Shown here in pieces: positions 6,760-15,046 of a DNA stretch of 43,427 nt (positions within the stretch are counted from its first letter, which is position 1; every line of letters begins with the position of its first letter). Under the pieces are notes generated by a model. It saw only the letters and a list, made by a program, of their open reading frames with translations. It had not been told where the DNA came from and searched no databases. The stretch covers positions 1-43,427 of the forward strand of contig ATWC01000029.1 in assembly GCA_000421045.1 (NCBI GenBank). The letters are read 5' to 3'. The position numbers were made by a program, and so were the translations under genes. This DNA is from Lachnospiraceae bacterium NK4A179. GTDB taxonomy: Bacteria > Bacillota > Clostridia > Lachnospirales > Lachnospiraceae.

Positions 6760-8736
6760 TCAAACGCCTGTCTCAAGTATCAGTCTGTCATATATCTCTG
6801 TAAGCACCTGTATCATCTTTGATGCCATATTGTAGCCCTGCTGGAACTTTGTCAGATTGACCGCTTCCTCATCGTTATCGACACCATATACCGAAAGCCT
6901 CTGGTTCTCTATCGAATTCTTCAGGTAAGTGTAGTTTTCGGTAAAGTTATTTGCTCTGTTGGCATTGAGCGCCACATCCGAAAGCACACATACAAGGTAC
7001 TGGTCTGATGCGCAGCCTCTGAATTCCATCCTGGCCTTATTGGTCTTCAGATCTATTATGTCGGCGATCACATCATATTTGCTGACACCTTCCTGCTCGC
7101 CGTCATTGTAACTTCCGTTTTCTGTGTTATAAATCCTTTTTCTTGTTGCCAGCAGATTCGCATCCCGGATAAGATCCTTGTTTACTCTGAAATTGCCTGC
7201 TGTCAGCTGATAATAGGAATCCGAATCCGATCTTACGCTTATCGCTGTTCCTGCTGCACCGGTAATAGCAGTTGTGAACTGTCTGGCAACTCCACCGTTA
7301 TCCTCACAATTGAAATAATCTCTTCCGTCCGTACCTTCATCGGTAACACCTGTCTTGTATATTTCATTTGTGGCTGCGGAATACATTCTTACCCACTCAT
7401 TCATCTGTGACATATAGTACGGGATACCCTGGTATGCCACCGAATTTCCTATGGTTGCCGATACACCTGACGAAGGAAGTGTCATCTGCTGAAGCACGCC
7501 CTTATCATCGGTATAGACATTCTTCTCATCATTCAGAGTAAAGGTAAATGTTGCAGTATCCTCACCTGCCGTGTAATTAAATTCCCAATCAGGCTCTATC
7601 CAGTAATTAACTCCACCAAGCCTCATCACTCCGCCATCCTGCGTAAGATTAAGCTTGTTAAGATCCATCAGATAGCTCTTTTCCACCCGGATGGTTATCT
7701 GCTTGCTGCCGCCTGCAACTCTGCTTACCTTTTCAAGAGTTCCCTCAAATCCCTCACCATTATTTCCGTCTCTCATCTGTAGGAGACCGTAAAGCTTGCC
7801 GCCGCTTGACCTGCCGTAGATATTTAGGGCATCGCCTTTTCTGAGATAATCCTCATCGGTCCAGTCATTGCTGGCGCCTGCAAAATATATATCATAAAGT
7901 CCGTCTATATCACTCTGATTCACCTTGTGATCCGTATCACGTACAACACAGGTGAGTGTCTTATAATCCTTACCATCAAGGAGTTCCTGTCCGCAGATCT
8001 TTACCCTGAATCTGTGGCCGCCGGTCTCTCTTTCCGGATCATTCTGATCGACTATCGGAGTCTCGGTCACTTCTACATCCACTATCTCGGAGAGTTCATC
8101 CACTAACAGATCTCTCTGGTCACGGAGTTCATTGGCAACCGCGCCGGTATTCATCTCGATGACATTGATCTGCTTGTTGAGTGCTGCTATCTCCTGCGCT
8201 ATTGAATTGATCCTGTCTACCTCGACCTTTATCTCCTGATTCACATCACTCTGCATCTTCTGCATGGAGTTGAACATATCATTGAAATATGTCGTAAGGT
8301 TGCTGCCCTGGCCTATCATCTGCTGACGGTAGGTCGTATCGCCCGCATTCTTTGCAAGCTCCTGAACAGATTTATAGAAACCCTCGTATACGGTTGTGAA
8401 TCCGTTTACAGAGTCGTCATCCGTGTAATACTGCTCTATCATCTGAGCATAATACTGCTTGGTCTCATATTCGCCGAGCTTGGTCTGGTTGCTCCAGTAT
8501 TTCTGGTCGTAAAAAACATCCCGAACGCGCGCGATAGCGATCGTCTCAACACCGGCACCGACACAGCCGTAGCTCGTGTAGCTTCTGATAGCCTCTGCAG
8601 CCTGTGTTGTAACCTGCTGCCTGCTGTAGCCCTTAGTCTCGGCATTCGCAATATTATTAGCCGTCGTATTGAGCGACGCGTTAGAAGACTGAAGTCCTGT
8701 ATATGCTGTATTTAATCCTAAGAATGTAGAAGACAT
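6760..8736 (-). CDS. flgK: Flagellar hook-associated protein 1 FlgK (second copy)
   Basis: 658 residues from the ATG at 8736, which follows GGAGG; an upstream in-frame start adds 13 residues but has no site. MSSTFLGLNTAYTGLQSSNASLNTTANNIANAETKGYSRQQV is the flagellar rod/hook N-terminal motif. The C-terminal ends in NNFTENYTYLKNSIENQRLSVYGVDNDEEAVNLTKFQQGYNMASKMIQVLTEIYDRLI, the standard FlgK D0 helix. FlgK is the first hook-filament junction protein. It is a diverged paralog of the gene directly upstream. The central region (about 240-520) differs strongly between the two, so they may form different or mixed junction rings. Confidence 0.93.
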   Translation of the reverse strand: MSSTFLGLNTAYTGLQSSNASLNTTANNIANAETKGYSRQQVTTQAAEAIRSYTSYGCVGAGVETIAIARVRDVFYDQKYWSNQTKLGEYETKQYYAQMIEQYYTDDDSVNGFTTVYEGFYKSVQELAKNAGDTTYRQQMIGQGSNLTTYFNDMFNSMQKMQSDVNQEIKVEVDRINSIAQEIAALNKQINVIEMNTGAVANELRDQRDLLVDELSEIVDVEVTETPIVDQNDPERETGGHRFRVKICGQELLDGKDYKTLTCVVRDTDHKVNQSDIDGLYDIYFAGASNDWTDEDYLRKGDALNIYGRSSGGKLYGLLQMRDGNNGEGFEGTLEKVSRVAGGSKQITIRVEKSYLMDLNKLNLTQDGGVMRLGGVNYWIEPDWEFNYTAGEDTATFTFTLNDEKNVYTDDKGVLQQMTLPSSGVSATIGNSVAYQGIPYYMSQMNEWVRMYSAATNEIYKTGVTDEGTDGRDYFNCEDNGGVARQFTTAITGAAGTAISVRSDSDSYYQLTAGNFRVNKDLIRDANLLATRKRIYNTENGSYNDGEQEGVSKYDVIADIIDLKTNKARMEFRGCASDQYLVCVLSDVALNANRANNFTENYTYLKNSIENQRLSVYGVDNDEEAVNLTKFQQGYNMASKMIQVLTEIYDRLILETGV

Positions 8737-8843
8737 AGGCACACCTCCTATGATAATTATCGGATGATTACCCATCCGCCTTTACCGTTTGCACGTAAAA
8801 AAATATGTGATAAGCGGTCAGGTTCGATCAGATATCATACGGA

Positions 8844-10754
8844 TCAGGCATGCCCGAGAGATGTTATAATGTGCTCAGTGCATTCGTCTATAACATTTAT
8901 GAATCTTGAATTCGCATTATATGCATTCTGGAACTTGATCATATTTGAAAGTTCCTCATCCGTTGAAACACCGATACCGCCCTGGCGAGTGTTTTCTATC
9001 TGTTTCACCGAAAGTTCCTGATTTTCCTTAAGGCTCTTATAAACATTTCCGGTATTTGCGATCTGTGACATATAACCTGAATAATAATCCTGTATGGATA
9101 TCAGGTTTGTAAGTGTCGGATTGATCACATACTTGGCATCGGTAAATGCATTTCTGAAGGAAGCTGCTGTTTCATAGTCAACAGAGCCATCTTCCTTTAT
9201 CATTCCCAAATGTGTCGGATACTGGAGCAGATCCTTATTTACGCACAGATTACGGCACGAAAACCATGTATGGCTGTCTGTAGGATCCTCGGGAGTAAGC
9301 TCATCAGTTCCGGCGATGAACTCCGGATCGGTCGATGTGCGCTCAAATATAAGCAGGGGCTCACCGTCATACTTTCCGCCCACACGCATATAGCCGGAAA
9401 CAGATCCGTTTGCCGCAGCTTCTGTCTTTGCCTTTACAGCCGCATCTATAAGTGCCTGATTCACTGCAGTAACGACGCTGTGTACCAGACCGTCAAACTC
9501 AGCCATGGTATTCATCATCACGGAATCCTGCACATAAGAATATTTCTCCTCCGGAGTCATAAGCCTCTTATCACCGGGAGTCTTTATTGTATATACGGTA
9601 CTGCCGTCAGCGCTTGTATATTTCAATACGCCGCTGCGGGTTTCTTCTTTTGTACATCCTGCGGTCATCTGCTTAAGCTCGGCTTCCGTATAAGAAATAT
9701 ATTTATTATTGCCTGTAGCAACGTCCGTAACTCTCATCACGCCCTCAAGGTCAGTATAACTGCCCCTGTGGTCGCCTCTTGCTAAGAGCACGCCCTTAAG
9801 AGTGCCCACATCGGTATTCCTTGCTGCAGAAATAACGGAATCGGGAGGCATTATAAATACAGGCGCGCTGTCAGGTAAAAATGTTGCATTACCGTCTCTG
9901 TCGCGTATCACTTTGCCCCATTCATCCTTTTTCTGCTCTGCCGAATCCGGCCAGAAAACCTTGTAAAAGCCTGCATTTTCCTCATCAGGCATAACACCGA
10001 TCTCATTGACGGTGTTCATTGTTACAAAGTCATGATTTTCGAATTTAACCAGGACATTTCCGTAATAGTCGGTTGAATAAGATATATTACCAAGGTTTGC
10101 AAGCTCATCCAGAGCCTGGTTCAGAGCATCCTTATAGTCATTGGCATTCTCTATACCGCCGGCTTCTATTCCCCTGATAGTCGTATTCAGCTCAAATATC
10201 CTTTTACCAAGCTTATTGATACGGTCAACCATATCATTAACCTTGCCGTTAAGTTTGTCCTGATAATCAGAAAGATCCGAGTAGCAGTTATGAGCTGCCT
10301 CGGCAAAAGACTGGGCATACTGGATCAGCATGGACTGACACACCTCGGAGTCAGGATCCTTTGCAAGTTCCTCTATCGATGTCCAGATGTTATTTAAAGA
10401 ATTATAAAAAATAGGACCATCAAGTTCGCCCATGACTTCCTGGACTTCTTCCATTGCATCAAATGACACATCATAGAAGCCCTGTCTTCCATACTGATTC
10501 CTGTAGGAAGCATCGACAAAACGGTCCCTTACCTGCCTAACTTCTGCTATATAAACGCCAAGACCAGTCTGTTTCTGGGCTATACCCGAAGCATTGCTGT
10601 CCAGCTTGCTGTATTCTTTTGTATTATACGAAACCTGCTGGCGCACATATCCCACAGTATCCGCATTGGTAACATTGTGGGCCACAACATTAAGAGCCTC
10701 CTGGCTCGCCTGAAGTCCCGATGTACCTACATACAGATTACCAAACAGTGACAT
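8844..10754 (-). CDS. flgK: Flagellar hook-associated protein 1 FlgK (first copy)
   Basis: 636 residues. N-terminal SLFGNLYVGTSGLQASQEALNVVAHNVTNADTVGYVRQQVSY is the FlgK/rod-hook signature. The C-terminus GIGVSTDEELSNMIKFQNAYNANSRFINVIDECTEHIITSLG is a typical FlgK D0 end. GGAGGTGGACAT places the ATG at 10754. It follows flgN by 18 bases and precedes the second flgK copy by 107 bases that contain only a small CGGATG/CATCCG hairpin. Two FlgK proteins in one operon are known from several Lachnospiraceae. Which copy is the structural junction protein cannot be told from sequence alone. Confidence 0.94.
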   Translation of the reverse strand: MSLFGNLYVGTSGLQASQEALNVVAHNVTNADTVGYVRQQVSYNTKEYSKLDSNASGIAQKQTGLGVYIAEVRQVRDRFVDASYRNQYGRQGFYDVSFDAMEEVQEVMGELDGPIFYNSLNNIWTSIEELAKDPDSEVCQSMLIQYAQSFAEAAHNCYSDLSDYQDKLNGKVNDMVDRINKLGKRIFELNTTIRGIEAGGIENANDYKDALNQALDELANLGNISYSTDYYGNVLVKFENHDFVTMNTVNEIGVMPDEENAGFYKVFWPDSAEQKKDEWGKVIRDRDGNATFLPDSAPVFIMPPDSVISAARNTDVGTLKGVLLARGDHRGSYTDLEGVMRVTDVATGNNKYISYTEAELKQMTAGCTKEETRSGVLKYTSADGSTVYTIKTPGDKRLMTPEEKYSYVQDSVMMNTMAEFDGLVHSVVTAVNQALIDAAVKAKTEAAANGSVSGYMRVGGKYDGEPLLIFERTSTDPEFIAGTDELTPEDPTDSHTWFSCRNLCVNKDLLQYPTHLGMIKEDGSVDYETAASFRNAFTDAKYVINPTLTNLISIQDYYSGYMSQIANTGNVYKSLKENQELSVKQIENTRQGGIGVSTDEELSNMIKFQNAYNANSRFINVIDECTEHIITSLGHA

Positions 10755-10772
10755 ATGTCCACCTCCGTCACA

Positions 10773-11291
10773 TTACTGCTTTGCATCAAACCGCTTGGTT
10801 CCACTCCCCATAATAGTCCCGGTGGAATAAGCGTCCTTTCCGTAATCAGCCGTTTCCGGCGCCTGCCGCATTGACTGCAGCAGCTGCATTTCAAATTGCA
10901 CCATATCCAGTGAATTCTGCAGAAGCGTCCTGTTCTGCTCATTCACCGAAGTCATAGTCTTCATCGTCTGCTGAAGCCGGTCATGAACTTCGCGGAGTTT
11001 TTTCTGCTCCTCGGGCCGGCCTTTCATCAGTTCTATAAGGTCGGTGAGCTTCAGTTCTTCCTCACTCCGGTTCGTGACCTCGGCAATGTCTTTCATGGAA
11101 CTCATGCGGTCTTTTTCAAGCTTCTGTATCACACTCACGACCGACTGTTCCTTATCGGTTACAGCGGCAAGACCCTCAAGATCGCCTTTTACGATAATGG
11201 GAGTCTTTTCGCGTGAAAGTGCAATAAGTCTGTTGTACTCTTCATCTTCCCTGTTCAGAGTATCGATGAGTTCATCAATAAGACTAGCCAT
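10773..11291 (-). CDS. flgN: FlgN-family flagellar export chaperone
   Basis: 172 residues, all helical, with ASLIDELIDTLNREDEEYNRLIALSREKTPIIVKGDLEGLAAVTDKEQ matching the FlgN family N-terminus (a helix, a loop with KxP, then GDLE.L). FlgN is the cytoplasmic chaperone that delivers FlgK and FlgL to the type III export gate. It sits between flgM and flgK, exactly its position in B. subtilis (yvyG). GAGG precedes the ATG, and flgM ends 13 bases upstream. The C-terminal about 30 residues (ETADYGKDAYSTGTIMGSG) look unstructured. Confidence 0.9.
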   Translation of the reverse strand: MASLIDELIDTLNREDEEYNRLIALSREKTPIIVKGDLEGLAAVTDKEQSVVSVIQKLEKDRMSSMKDIAEVTNRSEEELKLTDLIELMKGRPEEQKKLREVHDRLQQTMKTMTSVNEQNRTLLQNSLDMVQFEMQLLQSMRQAPETADYGKDAYSTGTIMGSGTKRFDAKQ

Positions 11292-11304
11292 TTATTTCCT
11301 CTTT

Positions 11305-11583
11305 TCAGATCGAATCGATTATGTCGCCTGCAACCTTCTCAGCAAATTTCTCTGCGCTTATGCTGTACTGCCCGCTCTGGTATGCAGCCTTTATGGCAGC
11401 AACCTTATCTTCCCTGATATCGGGAGCAGCCAAAAGAGCCTCTTTGGCAACCTGCATATCCCTTCCTGTCCCGGATATGTTAAGGGAATCCCTGAAAGTG
11501 CCTGTTTTCCCTATATTTGCACTGCCGGTGCTCTTCGGCGCCTGATAAAGATTATGTATTTGCGAATATGCTTCTATCCTCAT
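11305..11583 (-). CDS. flgM: Anti-sigma-28 factor FlgM
   Basis: 92 residues, the usual size. The C-terminal half carries the sigma-binding region: ALLAAPDIREDKVAAIKAAYQSGQYSISAEKFAEKVAGDIIDS matches the FlgM motif (VRxxKVxxLKxxIxxGxYxVDxxxIAxKM). The N-terminal half is polar and probably disordered, as expected for a secreted anti-sigma factor. FlgM holds sigma-28 until the hook-basal body is complete and is then exported. It has a near-perfect sigma-28 promoter of its own, giving a feedback loop. GGAGGCGATAAA precedes the ATG. First gene of the flgM-flgN-flgK-flgK-flgL unit. Confidence 0.94.
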   Translation of the reverse strand: MRIEAYSQIHNLYQAPKSTGSANIGKTGTFRDSLNISGTGRDMQVAKEALLAAPDIREDKVAAIKAAYQSGQYSISAEKFAEKVAGDIIDSI

Positions 11584-11636
11584 TTTATCGCCTCCTTATG
11601 AGCATTGTTGCTTCTCATATTCTGCTTCTGTCTTAT

Positions 11637-11663
11637 TTATCGGCATTAAAGAGAATTAATTAA
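11637..11663 (-). promoter_or_regulatory. Sigma-28 promoter of flgM operon
   Basis: TTAA (11660-11663), 15-base spacer, GCCGATAA (11637-11644), the consensus -10 of flagellar sigma factors. It overlaps the stop codon of the upstream gene (11656-11658). The predicted start near 11630 gives a leader of about 47 bases. Confidence 0.75.
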
Positions 11664-12936
11664 CCCCTTTTTGTGAAAAAATCCTTATAACTTCATCCGG
11701 ATCCGTTTTATCTGTCAAAACCCTTACTCCTGCGGCTTCAAACCGCTTATCACCGGCTATCCCGGCTCCCAGATCCACCGCACCCTTAAGCGGCTCTGTT
11801 AATAATTTCTCAAATGACTCAAATTCCCCGTACTTCTCATGAAAGGTGATCACATTCTCACCTCTGTCCAGCAGTTCCCCGGCCAGAGCGTGCTCCTTAT
11901 CTGCCTCCTCATCCGCGGCGGCTATGAATATCGGATATTTGGAAGGATCATCCTTTCCGCCTTCCCAGACTTCCTTATATGAGCCCGAATAGAATGCCCC
12001 CTGTACCACCTCGACCATCTGTCTTGCCGAAAGCTTAGCCTGATACTCCGGATTGTTGAATAGACTTATATTATCTTCAGCCGGCTTATGGCCTTTCTCA
12101 AATGAAAGAGCAAAGAAATCCCTTCCAAACCATTCAAAATCTCTTTCCTTAAGGTCTGTCATATTAAGGAACAGGCCGATGGTCCTGAATGAATGCCATT
12201 CCCTCAGCCTGTATGCAGTCGGGTCGGTAAGAGCCATGTATGTACCGTAGGTTTCAAATTCACTGAACGAATTGCTCTGCAGCAGATCAGGATCAAGACA
12301 TCTTATAACCTTTTCCCAGTATACGCTGCCCGGTATGCTCTCATTTCTCTCGATCTGTTCCGTAAGCAGCTTTACATTTTCTGTCCTGTAAAGCATATGC
12401 TCCGAGATAAATGACTGTTTTATGACCTTTCGCATCCCCGGAAGCAGCTTTGATATCGTGTTGAAATACTCATCATGATATTCCTGCTTATAGTCAAAAT
12501 ACGGCTGTCCCTTATCCGAAAACATTGAGAATCTCCTGCAGGGAACCGTATCTCCGTCCCATACAAGATAATACTCATCACCGCAGGTATCAGCATACGA
12601 AAGCTTTAGGAACTGCTGATAATACCAGCCCGTAAGACCACGGGGTGCCGGATTCCCACCGGGTATGTCCTTAAGCATATCCGAAATGACCGCCCTCACC
12701 GTTTCAAAGGGGATTATGGAATCCTCATTGATAAAGCCTACTCTGTCCGCATTTTCAGCAGAAATGATCCCGTTTTGTTTTTCCAGTTCGAGCTTTTTTC
12801 CTACTTCATCGGAACCTATAAAATAAAGGCGGCGTACCGGCAGGTACTCCGCCATCCTGTCATGCATGGTGGAGAGCCTGTCAAAATCGGCAGGCGTCAC
12901 CACTATCAGGCCGTCATATTCCTTCACATCCTGCAT
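11656..12936 (-). CDS. DUF6492-like putative glycosyltransferase
   Basis: 426 residues, soluble. The motif RGLTGWYYQQFLKLSYAD followed by DEYYLVWDGDTVPCRR resembles the DUF6492 family as I recall it: a GT-A-like fold with a DxD-type metal site (D-G-D). The N-terminus (EYDGLIVVTPADFDRL) also fits a nucleotide-sugar fold. The last about 100 residues (SKYPIFIAAADEEADKEHALAGELLDRG) may be a separate alpha/beta domain. GGAGG precedes the ATG, which overlaps the upstream gene by 13 bases. It ends inside the flgM promoter. Clustering with a GT2 gene and adjacency to flagellar genes suggests a role in flagellin glycosylation; no substrate can be named. Confidence 0.55.
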   Translation of the reverse strand: MQDVKEYDGLIVVTPADFDRLSTMHDRMAEYLPVRRLYFIGSDEVGKKLELEKQNGIISAENADRVGFINEDSIIPFETVRAVISDMLKDIPGGNPAPRGLTGWYYQQFLKLSYADTCGDEYYLVWDGDTVPCRRFSMFSDKGQPYFDYKQEYHDEYFNTISKLLPGMRKVIKQSFISEHMLYRTENVKLLTEQIERNESIPGSVYWEKVIRCLDPDLLQSNSFSEFETYGTYMALTDPTAYRLREWHSFRTIGLFLNMTDLKERDFEWFGRDFFALSFEKGHKPAEDNISLFNNPEYQAKLSARQMVEVVQGAFYSGSYKEVWEGGKDDPSKYPIFIAAADEEADKEHALAGELLDRGENVITFHEKYGEFESFEKLLTEPLKGAVDLGAGIAGDKRFEAAGVRVLTDKTDPDEVIRIFSQKGVN

Positions 12937-13265
12937 ATAGCCTCCGCAAAAGCAGCAGTTTCCTGTTCAAAACGTTTCTTTTCACCGTGTATACGCTCCC
13001 TGTAGAGGGCATCTTCCCTGTCTATCACGGATCTGTCCGTGATATGTTCCGTATTGTAAATTGCATAACGGTCAGGAGCGTCTTTATCTTCGGGAATATC
13101 CCTGCACCTGTCCTCAAAACTTTTACTAATGTCGTTATAACACATTTTGGCCATGATATCCGCGCCGGTGCTTTCAGCATATGCATTAAGCTCATAGCAA
13201 AGCTGATGAGCAAGCTCAACACCACCGGTCACAATGTTACAGGGCGCAAAAATGATCACATTCAT
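12924..13265 (-). CDS. Short glycosyltransferase-like fragment (N-terminal domain only)
   Basis: 113 residues. The N-terminus MNVIIFAPCNIVTGGVELAHQLCYELN resembles the start of GT-B-type glycosyltransferases (a beta strand, then a Gly-Gly turn and a helix). The rest (YNTEHITDRSVIDREDALY and a charged helix) has no recognisable catalytic half, and no donor-binding domain follows in any frame before the next gene. The start overlaps the upstream stop (TGATG at 13263-13267) with AGGTGG before it, and the end overlaps the next start, so it is expressed and coupled within the operon. It is either a truncated remnant or a small partner protein. Function unknown. Confidence 0.55.
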   Translation of the reverse strand: MNVIIFAPCNIVTGGVELAHQLCYELNAYAESTGADIMAKMCYNDISKSFEDRCRDIPEDKDAPDRYAIYNTEHITDRSVIDREDALYRERIHGEKKRFEQETAAFAEAICRM

Positions 13266-14302
13266 CAGATGCCACCTGCATCCTTTGTTCTTCTTGCGAT
13301 CTCTTCGAAGTCAGTCTTATCGACATCTCTCCAGAGAGCACTGATCCACAACTTCTGAAGATCCTTGAAATAATCAGAATTCTTCAGGTAATGCTTCTTA
13401 TCGGCTGCCGGTGTAAGAGTCACAACCAGCTCCTTGATAAGCAGGAAGTATGTATAAGGCGGCTCTCCCGAACGCTTGAAAAGCAGACGAAGGAAACCTA
13501 TATAACCATCCAGCAGGAACTCTGCCATAAGCTCATTCTCAAACCTTGAGAAATAGCCCCTGCGTCTCCACTCCTTCCACATGAACATAAGAACAGTGAG
13601 ATAATCTGCATAGTAAAGATCATCTGCCTTGTAATGCTCTTCTGCAGGTCTCTTGAAGAAATGATAGAGGGTTTCATCTATGAAAGCGCCTCTTGAAAGC
13701 TCCAGATGTATAAGAGACTTGAAATAGATATCCTCAAACATGAGCCTTTCAGGGAAGGTGATCCTGTGGCTCTGGAGAAAGCCTCGTCTGATTATTGACG
13801 GATAAACCTTTCCGAACTTCTGCTCCTTTATTACCTGTTTGCGGACCATATCATCCGTAACAAATACTTCACTGAACTCACCGCTGCCCTTGTCGCCCTC
13901 AAAATACGTAAGGTCTGCGGAATCATCCTCTTCGTAACGGCATGCGATGATATCATAATTATTCTTATTTGACTTTTTTAACAGTGTCTCAAGATACTCG
14001 GGTTCGATCCAGTCATCTGAATCGACAAATGCAACCCAGTCTCCGGAAGCATACTGCATTCCTATATTTCTTGCACCACCCTGTCTGGTGTTGCGCTCGG
14101 AAAGAACTACCCTGATATTTGTCGGATATCTCTTTTCCCATTCTTTGAGCATATCTACTGTTCCATCAGTAGATGCGTCATCCACGCATATCACTTCAAT
14201 ATGATCGATACCTACTGTCTGAGCTGTTATGGATGTGAGACAGCGATTAATGTATTTCTCCACATTGTAGCACGGTATTATAACACTGACTTTGTCACTC
14301 AT
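13265..14302 (-). CDS. GT2-family glycosyltransferase
   Basis: 345 residues. N-terminal GT-A domain: KVSVIIPCYNVEKYINRCLTSI, VICVDDASTDGT, GGARNIGMQYASGDWVAFVDSDDWIEPEYLE. The DSDD is the metal/nucleotide-sugar site. The C-terminal about 200 residues are helical and hydrophobic-basic (RLLFKRSGEPPYTYFLLIKEL), without clear transmembrane segments, a common accessory region in WcaA/EpsJ-like enzymes. GGGGG precedes the ATG. It is cotranscribed with the SGNH-like gene upstream and two genes downstream. Sugar donor and acceptor cannot be deduced; position next to flgM makes flagellin a plausible acceptor, by inference. Confidence 0.85.
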   Translation of the reverse strand: MSDKVSVIIPCYNVEKYINRCLTSITAQTVGIDHIEVICVDDASTDGTVDMLKEWEKRYPTNIRVVLSERNTRQGGARNIGMQYASGDWVAFVDSDDWIEPEYLETLLKKSNKNNYDIIACRYEEDDSADLTYFEGDKGSGEFSEVFVTDDMVRKQVIKEQKFGKVYPSIIRRGFLQSHRITFPERLMFEDIYFKSLIHLELSRGAFIDETLYHFFKRPAEEHYKADDLYYADYLTVLMFMWKEWRRRGYFSRFENELMAEFLLDGYIGFLRLLFKRSGEPPYTYFLLIKELVVTLTPAADKKHYLKNSDYFKDLQKLWISALWRDVDKTDFEEIARRTKDAGGI

Positions 14303-14333
14303 TGATGTACCCCCTGGTTGTTCCGCTTATCAT

Positions 14334-14924
14334 TTATAGTATTCCTGCCTCTTTCCATATTTTTTCAACTACAGGTTTCATTGATCCCGACAGTTGCTTA
14401 TCATTTTCATAACAATCTGTCTTTGTATCCATATCATCCGTCACCATTTCATCAAAGACGGATGCAAAACCCATTCCGTGTGCAAGGCACATTGCACGCA
14501 GCCTGTCATTAAAATATGCTGTGGCATTGTTTATCTCCTTCTCTTCTCCATTAAGCGGATAAGCTGCAGGAGACCCCCATGCATACACGCTAAAGCCCTT
14601 TTCCTTAAATGCTTTCAGCATAAGATAATAAGCCTTAAGTATATCTTCACTTACCGCCTGATGCGTACATCCACGCTCCGCGGCAGTCTTGATGATCTTT
14701 TTCAGATCATTGTATCCGAATGAAAAAACTATCTTTTCTCCGGAAGAAACATTTGCCTTAACTGTATCCGTTATCTCTGTCCTGAAACTTTCGTCAATAC
14801 AATCTGCAGCACATGCATCTTTAAAAACAAAGACATTAAATCTGTCTTCTCTGCATTCTCTGAAAAATAATGCATGATCATCACCGATCACAGCAACATT
14901 TCCAAACATCATTTCATTGCTCAT
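14334..14924 (-). CDS. SGNH-hydrolase-like protein, catalytic residues degenerate
   Basis: 196 residues. The pattern VAVIGDDHALFFREC (block I), FSFGYNDLKKI (block III, with the family Gly and Asn) and CYENDKQLSGSMKPVVEKIW (block V region) resembles the SGNH/GDSL fold. The usual nucleophile Ser of GDS is Asp here, and the His of the DxxH motif is Gln (NDKQLS). So it has the fold outline but probably no esterase activity. It opens the four-gene glycan cluster before flgM. There is no convincing Shine-Dalgarno sequence before the ATG, and a -10-like element lies only 9 bases upstream. Recognition is by motif only. Confidence 0.5.
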   Translation of the reverse strand: MSNEMMFGNVAVIGDDHALFFRECREDRFNVFVFKDACAADCIDESFRTEITDTVKANVSSGEKIVFSFGYNDLKKIIKTAAERGCTHQAVSEDILKAYYLMLKAFKEKGFSVYAWGSPAAYPLNGEEKEINNATAYFNDRLRAMCLAHGMGFASVFDEMVTDDMDTKTDCYENDKQLSGSMKPVVEKIWKEAGIL

Positions 14925-14933
14925 ACATTTTGT

Positions 14934-14942
14934 ATTTTACCA
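14934..14942 (-). promoter_or_regulatory. Candidate extended -10 promoter close to SGNH-like gene
   Basis: TGGTAAAAT on the minus strand (-10 TAAAAT at 14934-14939, extended TG). The -35 at 17 bases is poor. The distance to the ATG is 9 bases, implying a leader of only a few bases or none. Confidence 0.3.
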
Positions 14943-14983
14943 TAAATGATAAATATCATGTTATATAGTTTATTAAAAAGAAT

Positions 14984-15023
14984 AAAAAAAGCTCCGTAAG
15001 GTTTGATACCCTTTACGGAGCTT
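14984..15023 (-). terminator. Intrinsic terminator after mscL
   Basis: Minus strand stem AAGCTCCGTAA (15013-15023) / TTACGGAGCTT (14989-14999) over a 13-base loop, followed by a run of T residues ending near 14984. It separates mscL from the glycan cluster. No comparable T-run follows on the plus strand. Confidence 0.85.
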
Positions 15024-15046
15024 ATCTTAGAATGCCGGTTTATCCA

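Noticed and set aside
9210-9785. A 191-codon plus-strand open frame opposite flgK
   Set aside because: Antisense shadow of a well-supported structural gene, rich in Cys and Arg.
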